From: JASHUC01 sp035606175
Lineage (GTDB): Bacteria > Pseudomonadota > Gammaproteobacteria > Steroidobacterales > Steroidobacteraceae
DNA length: 64,000 bases
Assembly: GCA_035606175.1 (NCBI GenBank)
Contig: DATNFW010000052.1
Location: 1-64,000 of the forward strand
Reading direction: 5' to 3'
Shown here: positions 35,260 to 45,389 of the stretch, piece after piece
How the letters are laid out: each line of letters starts with the position of its first letter
How positions within the stretch are numbered: the stretch's first letter is position 1
Program-made: the position numbers and the translations under genes
The notes under the pieces: model-generated
Told to the model about the DNA's origin: nothing
The model's input: only the letters and a program-made list of their open reading frames with translations
Database searches by the model: none

Positions 35260-36252
35260 ATGCAACTCCAGCAACTCGGCCGTTCGGGACTCACCGTTGC
35301 TCCTTGGGCGTTCGGCGCAAACGTGTTTGGATGGACGGTCGATCGGCCGACCGCCTTTCGACTGCTCGACGCCTTCCTCGATCGCGGATTCAATTTCATC
35401 GACACGGCGGACGTGTACCCGCCCGGGCGGCCCACCGGCGAATCCGAGACCATCATCGGCGAGTGGCTCGCCCAAGGCGGCGGCCGCCGCCAAAAGGTGG
35501 TGCTCGCCACGAAGCTCGGTGTCCCGACCTCCGACGGCAAGGGAACCTCGCGAGCCTATATGCGCGGGGCGATCGAGCGCTCGCTCGAGCGGCTCAGGAC
35601 CGATGTGATCGATCTCTACCAGGCTCACATCGATGATGCCGAGACACCCATCGAGGAAACGCTCGCCTCGTTCGGAGAGCTCATCCGCGCCGGCAAGGTT
35701 CGGGCGATCGGCGCCTCCAACTACAGCGCGCCACGGCTCGCGCAAGCGCTCGAGCTCGCGAGCGTCCGTGGGCTGCCGCGTTTCGAGACGCTGCAGCCCT
35801 GGTACAACTTGTACGACCGCGATCTCTTCGAAGGTCCGCTTCAAGACCTGGCAAGGGCCGAGGGACTCGGCGTGATCGCCTATTTCGGACTCGCATCCGG
35901 ATTTCTGACCGGCAAGTACCGCACGGAGGCCGACCTCGCCGGCTCGGCGCGCGGTTACCGTGTGAAGGACATGATGAACGCGCGCGGCATGCGAATCCTG
36001 CAGGCGCTCGATAGCGTCTCGAAGGGGCTCGATGCCACGCCTGCGCAGGTTGCCCTCGCCTGGTTGCGCGCGAAAGGGTGCGTGCCGATCGCTAGCGCGA
36101 CGAAGCTCGCGCAGCTCGAGGAGCTGGCCCGCTCGGCGGAGCTCACACTCGATTCAGCCGCCGTTCGGACGCTCGACGCTGCGAGCGTCATCGGCCCAGG
36201 CGAGCAGCCCGTCCGCGCGCCGCCGCCCCGGCCACAGACGACCGCCAAGTAG
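35260..36252 (+). CDS. Aldo/keto reductase
   Basis: 330 residues, TIM-barrel NADPH oxidoreductase. The tetrad is visible: D and Y in FIDTADVYPPG, K in VLATKLG, H in YQAHIDD; GASNYSA and the cofactor strand IASATKLAQLEEL are also typical. Close in style to the YhdN/AKR11 group. Substrate unknown, generally aldehydes, ketones or ring-opened sugars. ATG 35260 gives the normal QLGRSGLTVAPWAFG start. Downstream of the unusual SDR, with which it may form a two-gene unit. Confidence 0.92.
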   Translation: MQLQQLGRSGLTVAPWAFGANVFGWTVDRPTAFRLLDAFLDRGFNFIDTADVYPPGRPTGESETIIGEWLAQGGGRRQKVVLATKLGVPTSDGKGTSRAYMRGAIERSLERLRTDVIDLYQAHIDDAETPIEETLASFGELIRAGKVRAIGASNYSAPRLAQALELASVRGLPRFETLQPWYNLYDRDLFEGPLQDLARAEGLGVIAYFGLASGFLTGKYRTEADLAGSARGYRVKDMMNARGMRILQALDSVSKGLDATPAQVALAWLRAKGCVPIASATKLAQLEELARSAELTLDSAAVRTLDAASVIGPGEQPVRAPPPRPQTTAK

Positions 36253-36257
36253 CATAT

Positions 36258-37157
36258 CTACTTTTCGGACGGTGATTTGGGCGGCGGCGTGAGTGTGAAC
36301 CGACCGTCGACGACGGGATTGCGCTCCTCACCCTCGCAGTCCTCGTAGACCATCCGGTGGATGCGGGTGACTCTTTGATACTGCCTGGTGATATGCCAGG
36401 GGCGCGTGAAGTCCTTCGGATCCTCGATCGTCATCCGATCTTCCAGATGGTTCTCATCGAGCATCCGAATACGCTCGATGAAATGCGCCTCTGAGCTGAA
36501 CACGGCAATCAACTCATATTCGTCGCTGTCGCCGCCGCCAGCCACGATGACCGGCCCCTCGCCGCCACCGAGGCCGGGCGGGTTATTCACCTCGATGGTG
36601 TCGACGACGAGCGTTTGGCCTTCCCAATGACCGATCGAGTCGCCCCACGGGGTGGGCCACAGATCCGTCTTCGGCGTATGGGCGCGACCGTCCGTGTAGA
36701 CGTGGCGAATCTCACGGCTCGAGAAGATCATCGCGGTCTCCTCGGGCGTGGTCAGGATTTCGAACATGAGCGGCGAGAACACCATCAGCATGGGAAAGCC
36801 GAACGTGCAGGCGGGCCGCAAACCCGGGTCCGGCTCGCTGGTCCCGTTGTCTGCCGCCGCGACGCGCTTCCTGATCGCGTCCCGCGCTCGGTCGAAGGAG
36901 ATCTGCACGGCCGGCTTGTACGGCGGCGGCCCCCACTTGCGCATCGCCTGCACGACTTGATGGAGCGACTGCACGAAGCCGCCGGAGGCATCGGGCGTGA
37001 CACCGACAATCTCCCATTGACCCGTCCAGTCGGGAAGGTGCTGCTCGAATGCGTGCGCGCGCTCTTGTCCCGCCGATGTCGCTTGCGCCGGCAAACCAAA
37101 CAGCGCGAGCGCAAACGCCATCAGCAGACCCTGCCCCGCTCGCACCCACACCGTCAT
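36258..37157 (-). CDS. Secreted protein of unknown function
   Basis: 299 residues with a signal peptide (VRAGQGLLMAFALALFGLPAQA). The mature protein has WTGQWEIVG, MVFSPLMFEILTTPEETAMIF and IGHWEGQTLVVDTIEVNN, a pattern of an uncharacterised proteobacterial family that commonly sits beside DUF6152. ATG 37157 overlaps the stop of the DUF6152 gene (ATGA), so the two are coupled and probably act on the same process at the cell envelope. No catalytic motif is recognisable. Confidence 0.75.
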   Translation of the reverse strand: MTVWVRAGQGLLMAFALALFGLPAQATSAGQERAHAFEQHLPDWTGQWEIVGVTPDASGGFVQSLHQVVQAMRKWGPPPYKPAVQISFDRARDAIRKRVAAADNGTSEPDPGLRPACTFGFPMLMVFSPLMFEILTTPEETAMIFSSREIRHVYTDGRAHTPKTDLWPTPWGDSIGHWEGQTLVVDTIEVNNPPGLGGGEGPVIVAGGGDSDEYELIAVFSSEAHFIERIRMLDENHLEDRMTIEDPKDFTRPWHITRQYQRVTRIHRMVYEDCEGEERNPVVDGRFTLTPPPKSPSEK

Positions 37158-37579
37158 TTCGACTCCGTCGCGCGGGCAGAAGGTGCAGCCCCGATCGGAG
37201 TTCCATCTGCCGCAAGCCCGGAGACGAACTGACCGCCCATACTGCCGATACGAAGAGGGTGCACGACGATGATGACTCGATCGCCGCTCTTCAGAGTTCC
37301 GGGCTTCCAGCCGGCGCGGACCAGATGCTCGGGGCTGGTGAGCTCGATGCTCCATTCTCCGGCTGCCACGCCTCCATCGCCTGTCGCAATCAACTGGATG
37401 AACACGTGCGGATTGGTCCAGCGAAATTCCTTCACCACACCATGCAGGGTGACGGACTGCTTGGCGTCGAACATCGAAAACGAGTGGTGCGCGCGGGCAG
37501 GATCGGCGAGCACCGCCAGAACGATGCTTGCGCCGACTAGAAGCATCCTGGACGGGAAAGTCGACCTCTCTGCGCTCAT
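37154..37579 (-). CDS. DUF6152 family secreted protein
   Basis: 141 residues: signal peptide (LLVGASIVLAVLADPARAHH) followed by the DUF6152 core HSFSMFDAKQSVTLHGVVKEFRWTNPHVFIQL. It is a small beta-rich periplasmic protein of unknown role, nearly always paired with the larger secreted protein encoded immediately downstream, as it is here. ATG 37579 precedes a basic n-region. Confidence 0.87.
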   Translation of the reverse strand: MSAERSTFPSRMLLVGASIVLAVLADPARAHHSFSMFDAKQSVTLHGVVKEFRWTNPHVFIQLIATGDGGVAAGEWSIELTSPEHLVRAGWKPGTLKSGDRVIIVVHPLRIGSMGGQFVSGLAADGTPIGAAPSARATESK

Positions 37580-37812
37580 TTACCCGTTACCACGTCCCGT
37601 GCGATCGAGCAGTGCTTATGTAACCCCGCAGGAATGGCTGGGGCAATAGGCCGTTGGGTCTTCGCGGTGGCGGGCTGGCGAATGGCCAAGATATGTTAAG
37701 TGATTCAAGCGCTTAGCCGAAGGCTCGCGCGGATGTTGGTGTAAGATCGCCGAACTCGCAGCTCTACGATCGTTCTGATCGAGCGCAGCGGGAGAAGAAG
37801 AAGGAACAAAGA

Positions 37813-40623
<2,811 letters not shown>

Positions 40624-40871
40624 GCGGCGATATCACTCCAGCGACAGATCGACGGGCCCGCGAAGTGATAGCAATGCCTTTTGGAGACCGGCTTCAGTCC
40701 CTTGCGGGCCACAGCGCGGGCGAACATCTCTGGCGTCCGTTCTGGCGCATCGCCGTCTCGTACCGAGGTGGCGTCAGTCGTCCGCCTCATGCGGCGCAGG
40801 TCAGTCCTCTGCTCGTATCTACTGCAATTGCGCGTGCTGCGCCTCTCTCAGTGCGCGAATTTACTTCCGGT
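40624..40871. other. Intergenic region, nothing recognised
   Basis: 248 bases between two convergent stops. I see no terminator hairpin with a T-run, no RNA gene, and no coding frame with recognisable motifs. The reverse strand has a 67-codon open frame reaching into the upstream gene, which looks like chance. Confidence 0.4.
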
Positions 40872-42494
40872 TCAGGACTTGGGCGCCGCAGTTGCCAGAA
40901 TTCCCACGGTCGCGACGCGACCCGGATCCGCCGGACCCTGGCGCCCCCCGACCTCCGGCGCGGGTATGCGCGCAAAGTCGAGAGCGGTCTTACCGGTGGC
41001 ATCGCGCAGCGTTGGATTTGCCCCGCGCTCCAGCAGGTGCTTCACCATCTGGTCCCAACCCAGTCTTGCCGCGGCCATCAACGCCGTCTGGCCCTCCGCC
41101 TCGACATCTCGCCTACCGGCAACCCGCGCGGTGTGGGTCCGGCTGTCCGTGACGCGATAGTTGATGTTGGCGCCTGCATCCAGCAGCAGGTCAACCACTT
41201 TGATGGCGCGGGCCTGTAGGTCCGGCTGCTTCCGCTGCATGATCCGGATCTCATCGTTCGAGCCGGCGGCCAGCATCAGAGGGGTGAGCCGGAAGACATT
41301 GGGCAGGTCCGGCTCCGCGCCGTGTGCCAGCAGCGCCTTGATCGCCACATCGTCGTAGCTCAGCGTCGCAACCAGCAGCGGCCCGGCGCCACCGCGCAGC
41401 ATGTAGTCGGCGAAGCGGCCGCGGCCGTTCGTGTTCGGCCGCATGCGGGTCAGCTGGTGGTTCGGGTCAACCCCCATGGCCAGCAGACGGTTCACCACGT
41501 CCATGCCTTTGAATTTACCCGGCGGGGGCGGATTGCGGTCGGGCTGGTGTCCGAACGAGAGATCGGGTGGCCCAAAGCCCCAGGGACCGGTGAAGGAGTT
41601 CATGTCCACGGCGACATATAGCGGAGTGCGGCCGTACATGTCCCATGCGCCTGGATTGGCTCCCCTATCCAGCAAGAACATGGCAATGTCCCACGCGCGA
41701 TTGTCGAGGGCGTTGAGCAGCGGTGTGATGCCTTCCGGATTGGGCTCCTCGATATCGGCACCCGCCTTGACCAGCGATACTGCGCAGCGGTAGCAGCGGG
41801 CACGCATCGCATACAGCAGCGCGGTGAACCCGCCGCCCTGGCGGAACTGCGCGCGTGGCTCAGAGGTAATCTGTCGCGGCCAGTCATCGTACTTCGCGCG
41901 CAGGTTGATCTGCTTGCTCGCGCCGTGTTTGAGCAGCAGATCGACGAGGTCAGGATGGTTTTCCGCGGCCGCCCACATCAGCGCCGTCTGGCCGCGGAAC
42001 CGCTCCACGGTGTTCACGTCTGCGCCACGAGCAATGAGCATCTGCGCGATCGGCAATGAACCCAGGCTCGAGGCCAGCATCAGGGCGGTCTGCCCATCCG
42101 GGTTCGGCGATTCCGGATCGGCCCCCGCATCGAGCAGCATCCTCACCAGGTCGGCGTCCGCAACCTTGACCGCCTCCTCCAGTGGCGAGCTGCCGAAGCG
42201 GTTGCTGACCCGGGCCTTGGCGCCCTTTTTCAGCAGCGCGCGGACCATCTCATGATCGACCGCGTAGGTCGCCCACATCAACGGGGTGGAACCATCGGGA
42301 TCTGCTGCATTGACGTCGATATCAGGTGAGGTGATCGCGGCCATCACCGCATCACGCTTCCCGGCACGGATGAGATCGGAGAGCGTCTGCGGCTCAGCAG
42401 CGTACGCAAACGCAGATACGCCGAGCGACAGCAGGCCCAGAATGACACCCAACAGGGCAGTCCGGCTCAACGCCGAAAAAGAATCAGTCACCAT
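40872..42494 (-). CDS. Exported ankyrin-repeat protein
   Basis: 540 residues. Signal peptide (LLGVILGLLSLGVSAFAYAAE), then about ten ankyrin repeats with the TPLMWA, ALMLASSLG and LLLDAGADP pattern, for example DPDGSTPLMWATYAVDHEMVRALLKKGA and GQTALMAAARLGWDQMVKHLLERGANP. Ankyrin stacks bind other proteins; the periplasmic address is unusual enough to note. Preceding genes give no partner. A short C-terminal tail (ILATAAPKS) follows the last repeat. ATG 42494 gives a good signal peptide. It is followed on the reverse strand, after a SnoaL-like gene upstream, with only 42 bases between them. Confidence 0.88.
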   Translation of the reverse strand: MVTDSFSALSRTALLGVILGLLSLGVSAFAYAAEPQTLSDLIRAGKRDAVMAAITSPDIDVNAADPDGSTPLMWATYAVDHEMVRALLKKGAKARVSNRFGSSPLEEAVKVADADLVRMLLDAGADPESPNPDGQTALMLASSLGSLPIAQMLIARGADVNTVERFRGQTALMWAAAENHPDLVDLLLKHGASKQINLRAKYDDWPRQITSEPRAQFRQGGGFTALLYAMRARCYRCAVSLVKAGADIEEPNPEGITPLLNALDNRAWDIAMFLLDRGANPGAWDMYGRTPLYVAVDMNSFTGPWGFGPPDLSFGHQPDRNPPPPGKFKGMDVVNRLLAMGVDPNHQLTRMRPNTNGRGRFADYMLRGGAGPLLVATLSYDDVAIKALLAHGAEPDLPNVFRLTPLMLAAGSNDEIRIMQRKQPDLQARAIKVVDLLLDAGANINYRVTDSRTHTARVAGRRDVEAEGQTALMAAARLGWDQMVKHLLERGANPTLRDATGKTALDFARIPAPEVGGRQGPADPGRVATVGILATAAPKS

Positions 42495-42536
42495 TCCGCC
42501 CCCTCCCCCACAGCGAAACCCCGTCGTTGTGTGCGG

Positions 42537-43139
42537 CTAGCGCGCCGGCGCCGTGGGTGCCCGCGTCGGTGCCTGCCCTGCTGGCGCGGATCCCTGCGCT
42601 GCCGACGGAGCCTTGGCCGCAACAAGCATCCGCTCTTGAAAGAGCCAATGTCCCTCGCGCTTGACGAACTTGTCTTCATAGGTGATGAAGAATGTCAGCC
42701 GCCAGCCGAAGCTGGCGCTCGGATCGGGAACCGCGTAGGCGCCCAGGGTTTGCCCCGTCGCGTGATCGCCGTCTATCTCGATCAACGGATCGAAGTAGAC
42801 GTGATGGCCGGGCTCCGGGAGGTGATTCACGTTGCTCGTCAGGGTCTTGTCGAGCTGCGCTTGAATGGCGGCCCGGCCGCGGGTCGGCTCGCCCCGGCTG
42901 CCACCGTAGGTGGCATCCTCGGCGAACAACCGACCGAATGCCGGGAAGTCGCGATGATCGAGCGTCATCCCATACGCCGTCATGAGATCCTCGATCGCCT
43001 GGTGGTCCACGAGCTTCTGCAATAGCGCCTTCTCCGAATCCGGCCCAGCGGCCCATGCCGCGGTCGGAGCCGCGAGGGCGTACACGCTTGCGGCGAGGAC
43101 GAGTGCCAGGACAGCTGTCAGTTTGAACGGACTATTCAT
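42537..43139 (-). CDS. SnoaL-like / NTF2-fold secreted protein
   Basis: 200 residues: signal peptide (VLALVLAASVYALAAPTAAWA), SnoaL_4-like domain with DHQAIEDLMTAYGMTLDHRDFPAFGRLFAEDA, the characteristic Tyr and Asp pair of this fold, and FFITYEDKFVKREGHWLFQERMLV, then an alanine/proline tail (SAPAGQAPTRAPTAPAR). Related proteins include ketosteroid isomerase-like and dehydratase-like enzymes, but no activity can be assigned. It is 42 bases upstream of the ankyrin gene on the same strand and may be co-transcribed. Confidence 0.82.
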   Translation of the reverse strand: MNSPFKLTAVLALVLAASVYALAAPTAAWAAGPDSEKALLQKLVDHQAIEDLMTAYGMTLDHRDFPAFGRLFAEDATYGGSRGEPTRGRAAIQAQLDKTLTSNVNHLPEPGHHVYFDPLIEIDGDHATGQTLGAYAVPDPSASFGWRLTFFITYEDKFVKREGHWLFQERMLVAAKAPSAAQGSAPAGQAPTRAPTAPAR

Positions 43140-43321
43140 GAGTCTCTCCAGTAAGAGGTTTAATATCGTCGCGGATTATTTTAGCGGCGAGTCCTCAGTA
43201 GACCTCAGGTAGACCGTCAACGACGAAATCACACGGCATCTTTCTGCAAAAAGACGCAGGGTCTTCCGCGTCGGCGCCGATAGCCCCTCGGACTCCGCGG
43301 AAGTCAGGGTCATTCCGCAGC

Positions 43322-43984
43322 CTACGCCTTCTGCTCCGCTCGTAACTCCGCAGATTTAAACGACACGCCGCACGAGTGATCCGGGCAGTACCCGCCCGGA
43401 TTCTTCGCGAGGTATTGCTGATGGTAGTCCTCGGCATAGTAGAAGGCCGGGGCGTCGGCAATCTCCGTCGTGATCTTGCCGTGTCCCGCGGCTTCGAGCC
43501 TCTGCTGAAAGATCTTCTTCGATGCCTCAGCGGCGCGGCGCTGCTCGTCGTCGATCACGAAGATCGCCGAGCGATACTGCGTGCCCGCGTCATTCCCCTG
43601 GCGCATGCCTTGCGTCGGGTCGTGATTCTCCCAGAACTCCTCGAGCAGCCTCTGGTAGGAGATCTTGTCCGGATCGAAGATGACCCTTACGACTTCTGCG
43701 TGCCCGGTCTGGCCTGTGCACACCTCCTCGTAAGTCGGATTCGGAGTGTAGCCGCCGGCGTATCCCACCGCCGTCGAGTACACACCCGCAAGCTCCCAAA
43801 AATGCTTCTCCGCGCCCCAGAAGCAACCGAGCGCAAACAGCGCCTCCTGCATCCCGATCGGAAATGGCGGCACGATGCGCCGACGGTTGACGTGGTGCGT
43901 CTCAGGAACCCTCATCGGCGTCTGTCGCCCGGGCAGCGCCTGCTTCGGGGAAGGCATTTCGGATTTGGTGCGGAGCAAAGCCAT
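43322..43984 (-). CDS. msrA: Peptide methionine (S)-S-oxide reductase
   Basis: 220 residues. The catalytic GCFWG motif with its cysteine is in FALGCFWGAEKHFWELAG, followed by GYAGGYTPNPTYEEVCTGQTGHAEVV and the conserved HDPTQG and GTQYRSAIF. The C-terminal cysteine pair for recycling is in YCPDHSCGVSF. It reduces methionine-S-sulfoxide in proteins using thioredoxin. ATG 43984 has AAGGAGAG upstream, leaving a 45-residue leader without a clear signal sequence. It lies 38 bases after arsC on the same strand. Confidence 0.95.
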   Translation of the reverse strand: MALLRTKSEMPSPKQALPGRQTPMRVPETHHVNRRRIVPPFPIGMQEALFALGCFWGAEKHFWELAGVYSTAVGYAGGYTPNPTYEEVCTGQTGHAEVVRVIFDPDKISYQRLLEEFWENHDPTQGMRQGNDAGTQYRSAIFVIDDEQRRAAEASKKIFQQRLEAAGHGKITTEIADAPAFYYAEDYHQQYLAKNPGGYCPDHSCGVSFKSAELRAEQKA

Positions 43985-44022
43985 GGCAAGTCTCTCCTTA
44001 TGTTTCGATGACCGAGCCCACC

Positions 44023-44385
44023 TCAGCGGCGCTCGCCTCCGAGCAGCTCTCTGACGCTCTCCGGTGGTCGGCCGAGCACCGCCCGCTCGCCTCGCACCAC
44101 GATCGGCCGCTCGATGAGAATGGGGTTCTTCACCATGGCCTCGATCCACTCTGGGCCGCTCAGCTTCTTTCCGGCAAACTGTGCTCGATACACATCTTCG
44201 CCTTTGCGCACGAGCTGCTCGGGATCGACACCGAGCTTGGCGATGATCGCGCGCAGCTCCGCCGCGTTCGGCGGCGTCTTCAGGTACTCGATGATCTCGG
44301 GCTCGACGCCGCTCTCCTCGAGGATCGCGAGCGTCGCGCGGCTCTTGCCGCACCGCGGGTTGTGGTAGATCGTGAATTCGGCCAT
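44023..44385 (-). CDS. arsC: Arsenate reductase, glutaredoxin-dependent (ArsC/YfgD type)
   Basis: 120 residues with a thioredoxin-like fold. The active-site cysteine lies in HNPRCGKSRATL, and the arsenate-binding arginines in NPILIERPIVVRG. It reduces arsenate to arsenite. No arsB or arsR adjoins it, as is common for the YfgD-like group, so a role in general redox repair beside msrA is also possible. ATG 44385 is the normal start. Confidence 0.9.
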   Translation of the reverse strand: MAEFTIYHNPRCGKSRATLAILEESGVEPEIIEYLKTPPNAAELRAIIAKLGVDPEQLVRKGEDVYRAQFAGKKLSGPEWIEAMVKNPILIERPIVVRGERAVLGRPPESVRELLGGERR

Positions 44386-44485
44386 GTGCCCTCAGCCGAG
44401 CTCGAAGGATAAGCTCATTCTACCCTCTTGACGCGGGCCCGGTTCTGCACTATCTGCTCGAGGCGAGGGCAAAGAACCCGGCATC

Positions 44486-45052
44486 ATGAGACCCGTCGTC
44501 GTCCTGCTCGTGCTTCTTGCGGCGATCATCGCAGCATGTGCGACGGCTCCTGCGAGATCCCCGGGCGGCGAGCGCCGAATCGAGCCGAGCGATCACGCCC
44601 GCGCGGCCGTGCACTCCGGCGAGCGCCCGATGAGCTCCACGGTGCTCGGCCCCGAGAACCCGCTGCTCGCTCAGGGTGCTCAAGCGCTCGAAGCCGGCCA
44701 CGCCGCCGAAGGTGTCCGTCTCACACTCGAAGGGCTCAAGCAGGCGAGCCCGCCGCACGATGTCGCGGCCGGCCATGCCAATCTCTGTGCGGGATATGTG
44801 CTCCTGGGCCGCTACGGCGAGGCCCTCACCGAGTGCAACCTCTCGATCCAGCTCGACCAGACCAACTGGCGCGCGTACAACAATCGGGCGGCCGTGTTCG
44901 CCGCCCAGGGCCTGTACGAGCTCGCCGCGACGGACATTGAGACAGGGCTGAAGATCGCGCCGAACTCGCCCGTTCTGCTGAGGAGCCTCGCGATCATCCA
45001 CCGCGATCAGCAGCTCCTGCGCCATCATCGCCGGTTCGCCAGGGACGCGTGA
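44486..45052 (+). CDS. TPR-containing lipoprotein
   Basis: 188 residues. The signal peptide ends in a lipobox (AAIIAAC), then a linker and three tetratricopeptide repeats (GHANLCAGYVLLGRYGEALTECNLSIQLDQ, NRAAVFAAQGLYELAATDIETGLKIAP). Such small TPR lipoproteins scaffold envelope complexes; the partner is unknown. ATG 44486 is the first codon with a workable signal peptide. Divergent from arsC-msrA; a small conserved gene follows 13 bases later. Confidence 0.85.
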   Translation: MRPVVVLLVLLAAIIAACATAPARSPGGERRIEPSDHARAAVHSGERPMSSTVLGPENPLLAQGAQALEAGHAAEGVRLTLEGLKQASPPHDVAAGHANLCAGYVLLGRYGEALTECNLSIQLDQTNWRAYNNRAAVFAAQGLYELAATDIETGLKIAPNSPVLLRSLAIIHRDQQLLRHHRRFARDA

Positions 45053-45065
45053 TAATCTTCACGCC

Positions 45066-45332
45066 ATGGGCATCAGTCAGGCACACAATCTCCGCACACC
45101 GCCGATCGAGAGGCTGCGGCCTTATGGCGTGCGCGTGAGCCTCCCCAACGGGGATCCGTTTCGCAAGCTCCTCGGTCCGGAGTGGCACCGCGTCCACTGG
45201 TACGCTACACCGGGGGAGCGCGACGCGGCACTCGAGGAGATGCGTCGCCGGCACGAGTACTCGCGGGCCGGCGATCGGCCGTCGCTCGTATTCGAGAAGG
45301 TCGAGAAGCTTGCCGAGAGCCGCGGGCTGTAG
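45066..45332 (+). CDS. Small conserved hypothetical protein
   Basis: 88 residues, soluble and charged, starting MGISQAHNLRTPPIERLRPYGVRVSLP and containing WHRVHWYATPGERDAALEEMRRRHEYSR. The pattern (aromatic-rich strand, then an E/R-rich helix) resembles small proteobacterial proteins with no known function. It follows the TPR lipoprotein at 13 bases, so the two may be co-expressed. Too little is visible for a function. Confidence 0.65.
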   Translation: MGISQAHNLRTPPIERLRPYGVRVSLPNGDPFRKLLGPEWHRVHWYATPGERDAALEEMRRRHEYSRAGDRPSLVFEKVEKLAESRGL

Positions 45333-45389
45333 CTCCCCGCCTGCGGCGGCGGGCACGCCGCAAATCCGGCGGCGGGCACTTCCCCGCTC

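Noticed and set aside
40624..40871. Insertion-sequence remnant or small RNA
   Set aside because: No terminal repeats, transposase fragment or stable hairpin is apparent.
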